Numbered from the stretch's first letter, positions 29,692 through 39,765 are shown. The stretch is 64,000 bases of DNA from RPQJ01 sp963712815 (GCA_963712815.1 CAVQJL010000012.1:558001-622000), one strand, 5' to 3'. Notes: generated from the sequence alone by a model not told the origin. A program made the numbers and translations.

Positions 29692-31109
29692 TCAGGCGAA
29701 GGCGAGGCGTTCGCGCAGTTTCTCAGCACGAGCACCGTCATCGCTCGTTTCAGGTTCCATGCCAAGGTCGCCAAGCTCATCTCCGTCCCCGCCCCCCATC
29801 GACCGCGCAGCACGAACCGCGGCTTCTCGAAGATCCGGTACTTCAGCGCGGCGAAGGGGTGCTCGACGACACAGCGGCGCAGCCGCATCAGCTCAGGCGT
29901 CGCCCGTGCCTGCATGCGTTGCAGCGCCGCCTCGTGCAGATGCCGCCCGACGAAGCGCCGCGGGCCCGTCGTGCAGCGGGCCTTCAGGACACATGTGCCG
30001 CAGTCGTTGATGTCGGCCGCGTAGATGACCTGGTGCTTGTACCGCAGCAGTTGTTTGCGCCGCAGCGTCTGGCCCGCCGGGCAACGCATCGTGTCCGTGG
30101 CCTCGTCGTAGGTGAAGCAGCGCCGATCGAACAGCGTGCCATCCCCCTGGTTGTTCACCGCCCGGTTGGCGGGCACGTGCGGCACGATCCCCTGCGCCTC
30201 CAGCGCCTCGGCCTGCGCACCGTTCGAGTAGCCCGCATCGGCCACCACTTTGAGGGTCGACTGCCCGAGCACGTCGCGGGCCGCTTCGGCCATGGGCTGC
30301 AGCGAGGTGTTGTCGGTGGCCTCGGCCGTCACCGCGTGCGTCACGATCAGTCCGTGCTCGGCATCGACCACCGTCTGCACGTTGTAGGCCGGGCCATGCC
30401 CCTTCATCTGCTTCGCCTCCGGCTCGCTCGTGACGAACTGAGTGGTGCAGAGGGCTTCGAGTCGGCTCAGTCCCTGCGTCGCCTGCGCCTGCTGCTGTCG
30501 CAGCACCTCGAGCGCCTCACGGACGGCCGTGGCATCGATGGCCGTGTCGCCTTCGCTGGCGTCGGCGGCATCGAGTTGCTCGAGGTACTCGGCCACTCTC
30601 CGCTCGAGAGCCGCCTGTTCCCGCAGCAACCGCTCCCGGCTCAGCACTGCCTTGCGGCTCGCCACCGCCTCGAACTTCGAGCCGTCGATCGCCAGCCACT
30701 CACCGCGGATCAGCCCTTGGCCGCGACAGAAGCGCACGAACGCCGCCGCCACGGCACGCAGCGCCGCACCCTCGCGGCGACGGAACTCCGCGATCGTCTT
30801 GTGATCCGGCGCCAGCCGGTTGAGCAGCCACATCAACTCGACGTTGCGCTGGCACTCCCGCTCCAGACGCCGCGAGGACCGCAGCTGCTGCAGGTAACCG
30901 TACAGGTAGAGCTTCAACAGCTCCGACGGATCGTAGGCCGGGCGGCCCGTGGCTGCGGGCTCGGCCCGGCGGAAGCACAGCCGCACGAGGTCGAGCGACC
31001 CGACGAACGCATCGATGACCCGGCAGACATGGTCATCCGGTACCAGTTCATCGAGCGACACCGGGAACAACGACCCCTGGTCCCGACTCTCACCGCGCAC
31101 GAAGCCCAT
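29692..31109 (-). pseudogene. IS1182-family transposase, probable frameshift near the 3' end
   Basis: Begins MGFVRGESRDQGSLFPVSLD at 31109. The N-terminal DUF772-type region, the IDGSKFEAVASRK segment with its Asp and the Cys-rich stretch (CGTCVLKARC) are all in one frame. The uninterrupted frame runs on to 29613, passing through the terminator hairpin and almost into the terminal repeat, which is not credible. Shifting by one base at about 29725-29735 gives AEKLRERLAFA and a stop at 29692, a normal end before the hairpin. So this copy also seems damaged in its last ~20 codons. Confidence 0.75.
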
Positions 31110-31223
31110 AACGAAAATGCCCGCAACTTGCGTTGCGGGCATTTATCTTCATCAGACCCCTAGACTGCGAGGGTTATTACACAGTCTGACTCGGCCGGGC
31201 TTGTTATCGCTTGCAGACGTCGA

Positions 31224-31748
31224 TTACTTCCTGCGCTTCCGGCTCAGGCCGAGGCCGGCAAGGCCGAGGCCGAGCAGCGCGAGCGTGCCGGGCTCGGGGA
31301 CGCTCGAAATCGTCGCGGCACCGACGAAACTCGACGTCCCATACAGCCCGGTGAACAGGGAACAGTCGGCATTGTCACAGGTGTAAGTCTGCAATTCACC
31401 GATGTTGATGACTCCCCCCGCGTCGGTCATCGACGCCGCGAGCACTAGGTACACGTCCTGCTTGCCCGTCAGGTCGGCTACCGAGGGAACGAGATCAACA
31501 GTCGTGCTGCCTGAGAAGCCCGGGAGGTAACTCGTCAAGTTGGCGGACTCCGGCGGAAACGGAAAGCCCGTGGCCGAGACCATTACTTTGGAAAAGACAT
31601 TCGTGCCCGCGTCATAGACAAACGAACCATTCACCATGCCACCATCGGTGGTCTCAATGTCGACAACCCATTTGACCGGAATGGCGTTGGCCGCCATCGG
31701 CCCGGCCAGCAGCCCCACCGCCAGAAATCCAAGAATCTTCGCCTTCAT
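31224..31748 (-). CDS. PEP-CTERM exported protein 2
   Basis: 174 residues. Signal peptide LGFLAVGLLAGPMAANAIPV, body with IETTDGGMVNGSFVYDAGTN and DLTGKQDVYLVLAASMTDAG, and the tail VPEPGTLALLGLGLAGLGLS followed by RKRRK, a full exosortase sorting signal. The body resembles other small PEP-CTERM proteins of unknown role, with one probable disulfide (CDNADC). ATG at 31748 after AAGGGGAC. IS copy 2 begins 21 bp behind its stop codon, in the apparent terminator. Confidence 0.9.
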   Translation of the reverse strand: MKAKILGFLAVGLLAGPMAANAIPVKWVVDIETTDGGMVNGSFVYDAGTNVFSKVMVSATGFPFPPESANLTSYLPGFSGSTTVDLVPSVADLTGKQDVYLVLAASMTDAGGVINIGELQTYTCDNADCSLFTGLYGTSSFVGAATISSVPEPGTLALLGLGLAGLGLSRKRRK

Positions 31749-32220
<472 letters not shown>

Positions 32221-32245
32221 GTCCGGATCATTCTACCGGTCGACT

Positions 32246-33526
32246 CTAGCCGGCAATGTATTCCGCCCCACCCATGTAGGGCCTGAGCACGTTGGGCACC
32301 GCCACGCTGCCGTCCGCCCGCTGGTAGTTCTCCAGCACCGCCACCAGCGCACGTCCCACCGCCACGCCCGAGCCGTTCAGCGTGTGCACGGGCTCAGGCT
32401 TGCCGGTCGCGGGGTTGCGCCAGCGTGCCTGCATGCGCCGCGCCTGGAAAGCCTCGTAATTGCTGCACGAGGAGATCTCGCGGTACTTCTGCTGCCCGGG
32501 CAGCCAGACCTCGAGGTCGTAGGTCTTGGTGCTGCCGAAACCCACGTCGCCGCCGCACAGCGCCACCACGCGGTACGGCAGCCCGAGGCCCTGCAATACC
32601 TGCTCGGCATGTCCGGTGAGTTCCTCCAGCGCGGCGTAGGAGTCCTCGGGCCGCACCATCTGCACCAGCTCGACCTTCTCGAACTGGTGCTGGCGGATCA
32701 TGCCGCGCGTGTCCTTGCCGTGGGAACCGGCCTCGGAACGGAAGCACGGCGTATGCGCCGCATACCTCCTCGGCAGCGTATTCGCCTCCAGGATGGATTC
32801 GCGCGCGAGGTTGGTCACCGGAACCTCGGCGGTCGGGATCAGGAAGTACTCCGACTCGCCGCCCACCACGCGGAATAGATCCGCCTCGAACTTGGGCAGC
32901 TGCCCGGTCCCGGTGAGCGACTGTCGAGACACGAGGTACGGCGCGTACACCTCGGTGTAGCCGTGCTTCGAGGTGTGCAGGTCGAGCATGTACTGGATCA
33001 GCGCCCTGTGCAGTCGCGCCACGCCGCCTTTCAGCACGACGAAGCGCGCGCCCGAGATGCGCGCCGCCGCCTCGAAGTCCACGAGCGCGAGTTTCTCGCC
33101 GATGGCCACGTGGTCGAGCGGCGTGAAGTCGAACTCGCGCGGCGTGCCCCAGCGGCGAAGCTCGACGTTGGCCGACTCGTCGCGGCCGTCGGGTACGCTG
33201 TCGTGCAGCATGTTCGGCAGCCCGAGTACCAGCTCGTCGAACTCGGCGGTCGCGGCGGCCTGCTCCTGCTCGAGACCCGTCAGCTGGCCGGCAAGCGCCT
33301 CGCCCTCTGCCAGCAGCGCCGCGATGTCCTCGCCCCGGCCCTTCGCCGTGCCCACCTTCCTGGCATGCGCGTTGCGCGCGGCGCGCGTCTCGTCGGCCGC
33401 CACCTGGGCGGACTTGCGGCGCTCCTCGAGCGCGCGCAGCCGCTCCACGTCGAGCACGAAGCCACGGCGTGCGAGGTTGCGTGCGATCGCCTCGGGATCG
33501 GTCCGGAGCAGCTTGGCATCGAGCAT
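32246..33526 (-). CDS. serS: Seryl-tRNA synthetase
   Basis: 426 residues, the normal bacterial length. The N-terminal coiled-coil arm covers roughly residues 30-100 (LRALEERRKSAQVAADETRA; LLAEGEALAGQLTGLEQEQA). The class II core follows with motif 2 (PCFRSEAGSHGKDTRGMIRQ) and motif 3 near the end (TLNGSGVAVGRALVAVLENY). It charges tRNA-Ser with serine. The ATG at 33526 gives the standard start MLDAKLLRTDPEAI. The serine tRNA gene begins 25 bp after its stop on the same strand. Confidence 0.97.
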   Translation of the reverse strand: MLDAKLLRTDPEAIARNLARRGFVLDVERLRALEERRKSAQVAADETRAARNAHARKVGTAKGRGEDIAALLAEGEALAGQLTGLEQEQAAATAEFDELVLGLPNMLHDSVPDGRDESANVELRRWGTPREFDFTPLDHVAIGEKLALVDFEAAARISGARFVVLKGGVARLHRALIQYMLDLHTSKHGYTEVYAPYLVSRQSLTGTGQLPKFEADLFRVVGGESEYFLIPTAEVPVTNLARESILEANTLPRRYAAHTPCFRSEAGSHGKDTRGMIRQHQFEKVELVQMVRPEDSYAALEELTGHAEQVLQGLGLPYRVVALCGGDVGFGSTKTYDLEVWLPGQQKYREISSCSNYEAFQARRMQARWRNPATGKPEPVHTLNGSGVAVGRALVAVLENYQRADGSVAVPNVLRPYMGGAEYIAG

Positions 33527-33622
33527 GGCGGGGAATCCTGTGGGCACGGCCGGCGGTGGGCGGCGAATTGTACGAGAAGACGGACATGGCCTCACGCGCC
33601 GTGCGTCCGTTACAGTCCGCCC

Positions 33623-36600
33623 ATGGTCTCCGGGCTCTTACTCTCGGTTCTTGCCGTCGGCTACCTCGGGCTGCTGTTCGCGGTGGCGTTCTTCGGCGAA
33701 CGGCGTTCCGTGTACCCGGGCCGGACACGCTGGCGACCGTACGTGTACGCGCTCGCACTCGGCGTGTACTGCACGACCTGGACGTTTTTCGGCGCTGTGG
33801 GCACGGCCGTGCGCGACGGCTGGGACTACCTGCCGATCTACCTCGGCCCGGCGCTCGTGTTCCTGGTGGGCACGCCCTTCCTCGCGCGCCTGGTCTCGGT
33901 CGCCCGCGCGCACAACGTCACGTCGATCGCCGACTTCGTCTCCTCGCGCTTCGGCAAGAGCCCGGCGCTTGCGGCGCTGGTCACCGTGATGGCGCTCACC
34001 GCCGCCGTGCCGTACCTGTCGTTGCAGTACAAGGCAGTGGGCGCCGGCATCGACGTGCTCACCGGGTCCGACGGAACGCACCCGATCTGGTACGCGGACA
34101 CGGCGCTGTGGGTGGCCATGCTCATGGCGCTCTTCGCCGTGCTGTTCGGCACACGGCGACTCGACGCGACGGAGCACCACGAGGGCGTGATGGTGGCGAT
34201 CGCATTCGAGTCCGTGGTCAAGCTCCTCGCCTTCGTGGCCGTCGGCGTTTTCGCGCTGCTGCATCTCGATGAGGCGCCCGCAATCAGCGCCACCCGCCTC
34301 GGCGACCTGCAGGACCTCGCGAGCCCGTCGTTCGCCGCGTCCACTTTACTCGCGGCCGCCGCGATCATCTGCCTGCCCCGCCAGTTCCTGGTCGGCGTGG
34401 TCGAGTGCGCCGACCCGGCCGACCTGCGCAAGGCGCGCTGGCTGTTTCCGGCCTATCTCGCGGTGTTCACGCTGTGCGTGGTGCCGGTCGTGCTCGCCGG
34501 CCTCGGCTCCGGCCTGGACGAGCACCACCAGCCGGACACCTTCATGCTCACGTTGCCGATGGCGCACGGCGAGACCGGCCTCGCGATCCTCGTCTTCCTC
34601 GGTGGCCTGTCGGCAGCCACGGCGATGGTGATCGTGTCGAGCATCGCGCTCGCGACCATGATCACCAACGACCTCGTGATGCCCGCACTGTGGCGCAGCC
34701 GGTGGCTGGGCCCGGACGCGGATGCCGACGTCGGTCGCCTCGTGCTGTGGCTCCGGCGCGTGGCGATCGTGCTGCTTGCGGCCCTGGCCTACGCCTATCA
34801 CCGCCGCACCGGCACGCCGGCGAGCCTGGCCTCGATCGGGCTGCTCGCCTTCGCGGCCGTGGCCCAGTTCGCACCTGCGATCCTGGCGGGCCTCTACTGG
34901 CGCGGCGCCACGCGCGACGGCGTGTTCTGGGGCCTCGCGGCGGGCTACGTGGTGTGGATCTACACGCTGCTCCTGCCCACCTTCGGCGCAGGCCCGTTCG
35001 TCGGCACACCGCTGCTCGCCGGTGCGGCGCTCGCCACCGGCGTCAACGTACTCGCGATGGTGGTCGTCTCGCGCCTGCGCGGCGTCTCGCTGCGCGAGCG
35101 CATGACGGCCACCTCGTTCCTGCGCGGCGCGCTGCCGGTACCGGGCCTGGCGGACGCCGGCGGAGCGCGCGTAGGCGACCTGCTCGCGGTCACAGAGAGG
35201 ATCCTGGGCCCCGGCACAGCCGAGGCTGCGCTGCGTGACTACTGCCGCCAGGCGCAGCGGCCGATTCCGCGACCGACCGAGCCGGCCGATCGCGGCCTGC
35301 TCCAGTCCATGGAGCGCGTCGTGGCCGGCGCGATCGGGGCGTCCTCGGCACGGCTGATGTTCACGCACGCCCTGCGCGGACGCGGCATCGCGGCCGAGGA
35401 CGTGGCCGAACTGCTCGACGAGACCTCTCAGGAACTGCGATTCAGCCGCCAGCTGTTGCAGGCGACGATGGAAAACGTCTCGCAGGGCATTTCGGTGGCC
35501 GACGCCGAGTCGCGGATCGTCGCGTGGAACCGGCGCTATCTCGAAATGTTCGAGTACCCGGAGGGCATGGTGTACGTGGGCCGGCCCGTCGCCGATCTGA
35601 TCCGCTGGAACGCCGAGCGCGGCGTGTTCGGCGACACCGACCCGGAGATCGAGATCACCAAGCGCCTCGAGCACATGCGGGCCGGGCACGCCTACGTCAT
35701 CCAGCGCGCACGGCGCAGCGGCCGCGTGTACGAGATCCGTGGACGGCCGATGCCCGACGGCGGCTACGTGACGACCTACACTGACATCACCGACTTCAAG
35801 CAGACCGAGCAGGCGCTGCGCGAGGCGACCCAGACCCTGGAGCAGCGGGTCGCCGACCGTACCAGCGAGCTGGAGACGGCACTCGAGGCACAACGCGCGG
35901 CCAAGTGGCTCGCCGAGGAGGCCAACGCCACGAAGACGCGATTCGTGGCGGCGGCGAGTCACGACCTGCTGCAGCCGCTCAACGCCGCGCGGCTGTTCGC
36001 CTCGGCGCTCGAGGAGCGTGCCGAGGACGAGACGGTGAAGACGCTGGCTGCGCGCATCGACAGCTCCATGCGGGCCGCCGAGGAAGTGCTCGACGACATG
36101 CTCGACATCGCGCGCCTCGAGAGCGGCACGATGCGCACAGAGATCGTGGACTTCGACCTCGCCGAGCTGTTCGAGGGCCTCGAGCGCCAGTTCGGCCCAC
36201 TGGCGCAACGCCGCGGCCTGCGCCTGCGCGTCACGCGGCCGCCCTGCCGAGTGCGCAGCGACCGGGTGCTGCTTCGCCGGGTGCTCCAGAACCTGATCTC
36301 GAACGCGCTTCGCTACACGCAGCGCGGCGGCGTGCTGGTCGGCTGCCGCCGGCGCGACGCCGTGGTCGAGATCGAGGTCTGGGACACGGGCCCCGGCATC
36401 GCCGAGCAGCACCAGCGCACCATCTTCGACGAGTTCCGTCGCCTCGACCGAGGCTCGCCCTGGGGGGAACAGGGCCTGGGCCTCGGACTGTCCATCTGCG
36501 ATCGCATCGCGCGCCTGCTCGGCCTCGAACTCGGCCTGCGCTCGACGCCTGGCCGCGGCTCGGTGTTTCGCGTCCGTGTGCCGGTCGGCGAGGCGGCGCC

Positions 36601-37042
36601 GCTGCTGCCCGCGGAGTCGGTGCCGGAACCCGTTGCGGCGGCGCCCTCGAGCCTGGTCGGAGTGACGGTGCTGTGCGTGGACAACGAGCCGGAGATCCTT
36701 GCGGGCATGAGCGCCCTCATGTCGCGCTGGGGCGTGCGAGTCGTCACGGCCACCGACTCAGCGACGGCCCGGCAGCTCGCCCGGAGCGAGTGCCCGGCAG
36801 TGGTGCTGGCGGACTACCGGCTGGGCGACGGTGACGACGACGGTCTCGCGCTGCTGCTCGAACTGTGCCGGACGGGCGCGGCGCCGCCGATCGGCGCTCT
36901 CGTCACCGCCGACCACTCCGCGGCGCTCGGCGAGCGGGCCCGCGAGCTCGGCTTCCGGCTGCTGCGCAAGCCCGTCAAGCCCGCGGCGCTGCGTGCACTG
37001 ATGGGCGCGCTCGCCAGCCAGCGTCCCGCAGCGATCGCCTGA
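33623..37042 (+). CDS. Hybrid sensor histidine kinase with sodium/solute-symporter-type sensor domain
   Basis: 1139 residues. Residues ~1-480 form 12-13 membrane helices of the SSS/PutP fold (TWTFFGAVGTAVRDGWDYLP; ITNDLVMPALWRSRW). A PAS domain lies near residues 615-725 (TMENVSQGISVADAESRIVA), then a coiled coil, HisKA with phosphoacceptor His780 (AAASHDLLQPLNAARLF), HATPase (DTGPGIAEQHQRTIFDEFRR; GLGLGLSICDRIARLLGL) and a receiver domain with Asp1064 (VLADYRLGDGDD). This is the NahK/CbrA-like architecture that senses or transports a solute. A LuxR-type response regulator gene converges on it, and the two may be a pair. The ATG at 33623 is at the start of the first helix; the frame upstream runs antisense to serS. 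Confidence 0.9.
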   Translation: MVSGLLLSVLAVGYLGLLFAVAFFGERRSVYPGRTRWRPYVYALALGVYCTTWTFFGAVGTAVRDGWDYLPIYLGPALVFLVGTPFLARLVSVARAHNVTSIADFVSSRFGKSPALAALVTVMALTAAVPYLSLQYKAVGAGIDVLTGSDGTHPIWYADTALWVAMLMALFAVLFGTRRLDATEHHEGVMVAIAFESVVKLLAFVAVGVFALLHLDEAPAISATRLGDLQDLASPSFAASTLLAAAAIICLPRQFLVGVVECADPADLRKARWLFPAYLAVFTLCVVPVVLAGLGSGLDEHHQPDTFMLTLPMAHGETGLAILVFLGGLSAATAMVIVSSIALATMITNDLVMPALWRSRWLGPDADADVGRLVLWLRRVAIVLLAALAYAYHRRTGTPASLASIGLLAFAAVAQFAPAILAGLYWRGATRDGVFWGLAAGYVVWIYTLLLPTFGAGPFVGTPLLAGAALATGVNVLAMVVVSRLRGVSLRERMTATSFLRGALPVPGLADAGGARVGDLLAVTERILGPGTAEAALRDYCRQAQRPIPRPTEPADRGLLQSMERVVAGAIGASSARLMFTHALRGRGIAAEDVAELLDETSQELRFSRQLLQATMENVSQGISVADAESRIVAWNRRYLEMFEYPEGMVYVGRPVADLIRWNAERGVFGDTDPEIEITKRLEHMRAGHAYVIQRARRSGRVYEIRGRPMPDGGYVTTYTDITDFKQTEQALREATQTLEQRVADRTSELETALEAQRAAKWLAEEANATKTRFVAAASHDLLQPLNAARLFASALEERAEDETVKTLAARIDSSMRAAEEVLDDMLDIARLESGTMRTEIVDFDLAELFEGLERQFGPLAQRRGLRLRVTRPPCRVRSDRVLLRRVLQNLISNALRYTQRGGVLVGCRRRDAVVEIEVWDTGPGIAEQHQRTIFDEFRRLDRGSPWGEQGLGLGLSICDRIARLLGLELGLRSTPGRGSVFRVRVPVGEAAPLLPAESVPEPVAAAPSSLVGVTVLCVDNEPEILAGMSALMSRWGVRVVTATDSATARQLARSECPAVVLADYRLGDGDDDGLALLLELCRTGAAPPIGALVTADHSAALGERARELGFRLLRKPVKPAALRALMGALASQRPAAIA

Positions 37043-37043
37043 G

Positions 37044-37721
37044 TCACTCCGCGTCGTCGGGCGGCGGCTTCACGCTCGAGCGGTCCACCGCGAGCCGTCC
37101 GGCCGAGAGCACGGCCTGCGTGCGGGTCGCCACCCCGAGCTTGCGCAGGATGGCCGTGACGTGCGCCTTGACGGTCGCCTCCGACACGTCGAGCTCGTAG
37201 GCGATCTGCTTGTTGAGGAGTCCGGAGCAGAGCATGCCGAGCACGCGGAACTGCTGGGGAGTGAGTTCGGCGACGCGACGCGCGACCCGCAGGTCCTCGT
37301 CCGACCCGGGTGCAGCCCGCGGCGAGTGGAAGCCCGGCGGCGTGAAGATCTCGCCGGCCAGCACCGCCTCGATCGCCTGTCCGATCTGCCCGGCCTCCGT
37401 GGACTTGGGGATGAAGCCCTGCGCGCCGTAGCGCAGGGCGCCGGCGATGGTCTGGGCATCATCGTCCGCGGAGACGACGACGACCGGGAGGTCAGGCCGG
37501 CTGCCGCGCACGTGCACCAGCGCGTTGAAGCCCTGTGCGCCCGGCATGTTCAGGTCGAGCAGCAGCAGGTCGGCGTCGGGCTCGGACTCGAGCGCGACCA
37601 GCAGCGTCGCGACCGAGTCGGCCTCGACGAAGCGGGTGGCGGCCTCGAGACGGCCCACGGCCGCCTTGAGCGCTTCGCGGAAAAGCGGATGATCGTCCGC
37701 GACGATGATCTGGCGAGTCAT
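37044..37721 (-). CDS. LuxR-family response regulator
   Basis: 225 residues. Receiver domain with the acidic pair Asp9-Asp10 (VADDHPLF), phosphorylated Asp56 (LLLLDLNMPGAQGFN), switch Ser (VVVVSADDDAQT) and Lys (GFIPKSTEAGQ). The C-terminal HTH is of LuxR/FixJ type: LTPQQFRVLGMLCSGLLNKQ, then IAYELDVSEATVKAHVTAIL. It resembles AgmR/ErbR, which in Pseudomonas regulates alcohol oxidation genes together with NahK-like hybrid kinases. Its stop lies one base after that of the converging kinase gene. Start ATG at 37721. Confidence 0.88.
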   Translation of the reverse strand: MTRQIIVADDHPLFREALKAAVGRLEAATRFVEADSVATLLVALESEPDADLLLLDLNMPGAQGFNALVHVRGSRPDLPVVVVSADDDAQTIAGALRYGAQGFIPKSTEAGQIGQAIEAVLAGEIFTPPGFHSPRAAPGSDEDLRVARRVAELTPQQFRVLGMLCSGLLNKQIAYELDVSEATVKAHVTAILRKLGVATRTQAVLSAGRLAVDRSSVKPPPDDAE

Positions 37722-37841
37722 GCTGTACGCAAATATACGCGCGCCGGGACGGCCGACCGGCCGCTTACGACCAATGGCGAATACCGGACCCGACAGCCGC
37801 GGGCGCAGCATCCCCCGAGCCTACACACGGGGGACCGGCCC

Positions 37842-39251
37842 ATGCCCAGAAACAGCCGCAATGGCACCCACCTGCGACGACTGATCGCCGCCACACTCGC
37901 CACCGCAGCCCTCGGGCTGCCCGCTGCCACGCTCGCGCAGACAGCCAAGGAGCAGGAACTCGAGAAGCGGGTCGCCGAGCTCGAGAAGATGGTGCAACAG
38001 CTGGTGGCCGAGAAGGCCGCCGCACCGGCGCCCGCACCGGCCGCCGCCACGGCCGCCGCTGCGCCCGCCAAGGCCCCGATCCAGGGCGTGTCGATCACGC
38101 CGAACGCCGCGCCGAATACGACGTTCGTGCTCACCGGCTTCGTAAAGGCCGATGCCAACTTCACCAACACGTCGGACGGCGAGCTGGGCGACAGCGCCTC
38201 GGGACGTGACTTCTACGTTCCAGGCCAGACGCCGGTCGGCGGTCTCGACGAGGGCACCGACCTCAATGCCCACGTCAAGCAGTCGCGCGTCAACTTCGGC
38301 ACGGACACGATCCTGGAAGGCGGCGACAAGCTGAGCACTCGCTTCGAGATCGACTTTTACGGCTCCGCCCTCGGCAGCCAGAACGTGAGCAACACCTATG
38401 CACCCGTGCTGCGTCACGCGTACGTGCAGTGGCGCAGCTGGCTGGTGGGCCAGACCTGGTCCAACTTCATGGATGTCGCCACGCTCCCCGAGGTCGCCGA
38501 CTTCATCGGTACGACGGACGGCACGACCTTCGTTCGCCAGCCGCAGGTGCGCTGGACCAAGGGCGGCCTCTCGCTGTCCGCCGAGAATCGCGAGACCACG
38601 ATCACGCCCTATACGGGCGGTGTGCTGCCGGCGTCCGGGCCCGGTCGTTCGTTCAGCTCCGACGACGGCTGGATGCCCGACCTCACGGTTCGCTACGCGT
38701 GGAAAGGCTCGTGGGGCCACGTGGCCGCGGCCGGTCTCGTACGCGAACTGGTGCACGAGTCCACCAGCGCACAGTTCAGCACCACCGGCATCAACGCCCC
38801 GATCGACGACAGCACCTTTGCGGGCGCACTCAGCGTGTCCGGTAAGTTCAACATCGGCAAGGACGACGTCCGCTGGATGGCGCTGTACGGCAACCTCGGC
38901 CGCTACGTGGCCCTCAACTTCTCGAACGACGCCATCCTGAACAGCGACGGCGAACTCGAGTCCGTCGACGGGTACGCCGGCTTCGTAGCCTACCGCCACA
39001 TCTGGGGAGGCAGCTGGCGCAGCACCTTCGCCTACGCGATGCAGTCCTACGACAACGACAACTCGCTGTCGGCCACGAGCAACGCCCTCAGCCCGAACAA
39101 GTCGAGCTGGAGCGTGCTCGGCAACCTGTTCTACTCGCCGGTGCCGAAACTCGACATCGGCGCCGAGTTCCGTTACGCGGAGCGCGAGCTGGAGAACGGC
39201 ACGGACGGCGACCTGAACCGGCTGCAGCTGACCACCAAGTACTCGTTCTGA
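37842..39251 (+). CDS. DcaP-like trimeric outer-membrane channel
   Basis: 469 residues. Signal peptide (LIAATLATAALGLPAATLAQ), a short coiled coil (KEQELEKRVAELEKMVQQLV), an Ala/Pro linker, then a long beta-barrel domain starting TTFVLTGFVKADANFTNTSD and ending LNRLQLTTKYSF with the C-terminal Phe typical of outer-membrane barrels. The coiled coil plus barrel order is that of DcaP, an Acinetobacter channel for dicarboxylates and phthalates. Substrate here unknown. It is divergent from the response regulator (120 bp between starts) and could be one of its targets. Confidence 0.85.
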   Translation: MPRNSRNGTHLRRLIAATLATAALGLPAATLAQTAKEQELEKRVAELEKMVQQLVAEKAAAPAPAPAAATAAAAPAKAPIQGVSITPNAAPNTTFVLTGFVKADANFTNTSDGELGDSASGRDFYVPGQTPVGGLDEGTDLNAHVKQSRVNFGTDTILEGGDKLSTRFEIDFYGSALGSQNVSNTYAPVLRHAYVQWRSWLVGQTWSNFMDVATLPEVADFIGTTDGTTFVRQPQVRWTKGGLSLSAENRETTITPYTGGVLPASGPGRSFSSDDGWMPDLTVRYAWKGSWGHVAAAGLVRELVHESTSAQFSTTGINAPIDDSTFAGALSVSGKFNIGKDDVRWMALYGNLGRYVALNFSNDAILNSDGELESVDGYAGFVAYRHIWGGSWRSTFAYAMQSYDNDNSLSATSNALSPNKSSWSVLGNLFYSPVPKLDIGAEFRYAERELENGTDGDLNRLQLTTKYSF

Positions 39252-39728
39252 TCAGCCGCGCCGGGCGGACCGCCACTCGGCGCGCACAACCCGCCAGTCG
39301 TCGCCCTCGAGCTTAAGCTCGAGGGCGACGTCGTGCGCGTCCGCGGCCAGGTCGAACGCGTTTGCCGCGGCCGACTCGCGCCCGAGCGTGCCGACCGTGA
39401 GACGCATGCGGGCGTAATCCTCGTAGGGAAACTCGACGCTCTCGATGCGGATCAGCAGGTGCACGGACTGGTGCATGACGAGGTAGCCGCGCAGGTAGCG
39501 CTTGAGTTCCTCGCGGTCGCCGCCGCGACCGTCCTGGAACTCGGGTGACACGAGCGCCATCAGCCCGGCGAGATCGCGGGCCTCGGCGGCGCGCTCGCCC
39601 TCGGCGACCACTGCGCGAACCTGCGATTCCGACGTGGCGCGCTCGCCGCAGCCGGACGACGCCAGCAGCAGCGCGAGCGCCGCCCCGGCCGCGAATCCTC
39701 GCGTGACCTGCTTCGCTCGTGGCAGCAT
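39252..39728 (-). CDS. Lipoprotein with NTF2/SnoaL-like fold
   Basis: 158 residues. Lipobox LLASSGCGER sets Cys27. The mature part reads VRAVVAEGERAAEARDLAGL, MALVSPEFQDGRGGDREELK, then VHLLIRIESVEFPYEDYARM and LELKLEGDDWRVVRAEW, the helix-then-sheet pattern of NTF2-like proteins. No catalytic residue can be named. It is convergent with the porin gene, the two stop codons almost touching. Confidence 0.7.
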   Translation of the reverse strand: MLPRAKQVTRGFAAGAALALLLASSGCGERATSESQVRAVVAEGERAAEARDLAGLMALVSPEFQDGRGGDREELKRYLRGYLVMHQSVHLLIRIESVEFPYEDYARMRLTVGTLGRESAAANAFDLAADAHDVALELKLEGDDWRVVRAEWRSARRG

Positions 39729-39765
39729 CCCGCCTGCTCCTCCGCCTGTGTCGGATCATTCTCCC

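Larger units (their letters stand above)
29587..31193 (-). mobile_element. IS1182-family insertion sequence, copy 2
   Basis: About 1607 bp, opposite in orientation to copy 1 and clearly diverged from it (many amino acid differences along the transposase), so it is a relative rather than a recent duplicate. The ends read inward AGTCCGTGTCAAAACGG (plus strand, left) and AGACTGTGTAATAAC (right, minus strand). It is flanked by AAGCCCGGC (29578-29586) and GCCGGGCTT (31194-31202), complementary halves of a stem that differ from those flanking copy 1. Confidence 0.8.

Noticed and set aside
32963..33622. 660-bp upstream extension of the hybrid kinase
   Set aside because: It is antisense to serS; the protein family starts at the first membrane helix near 33623.
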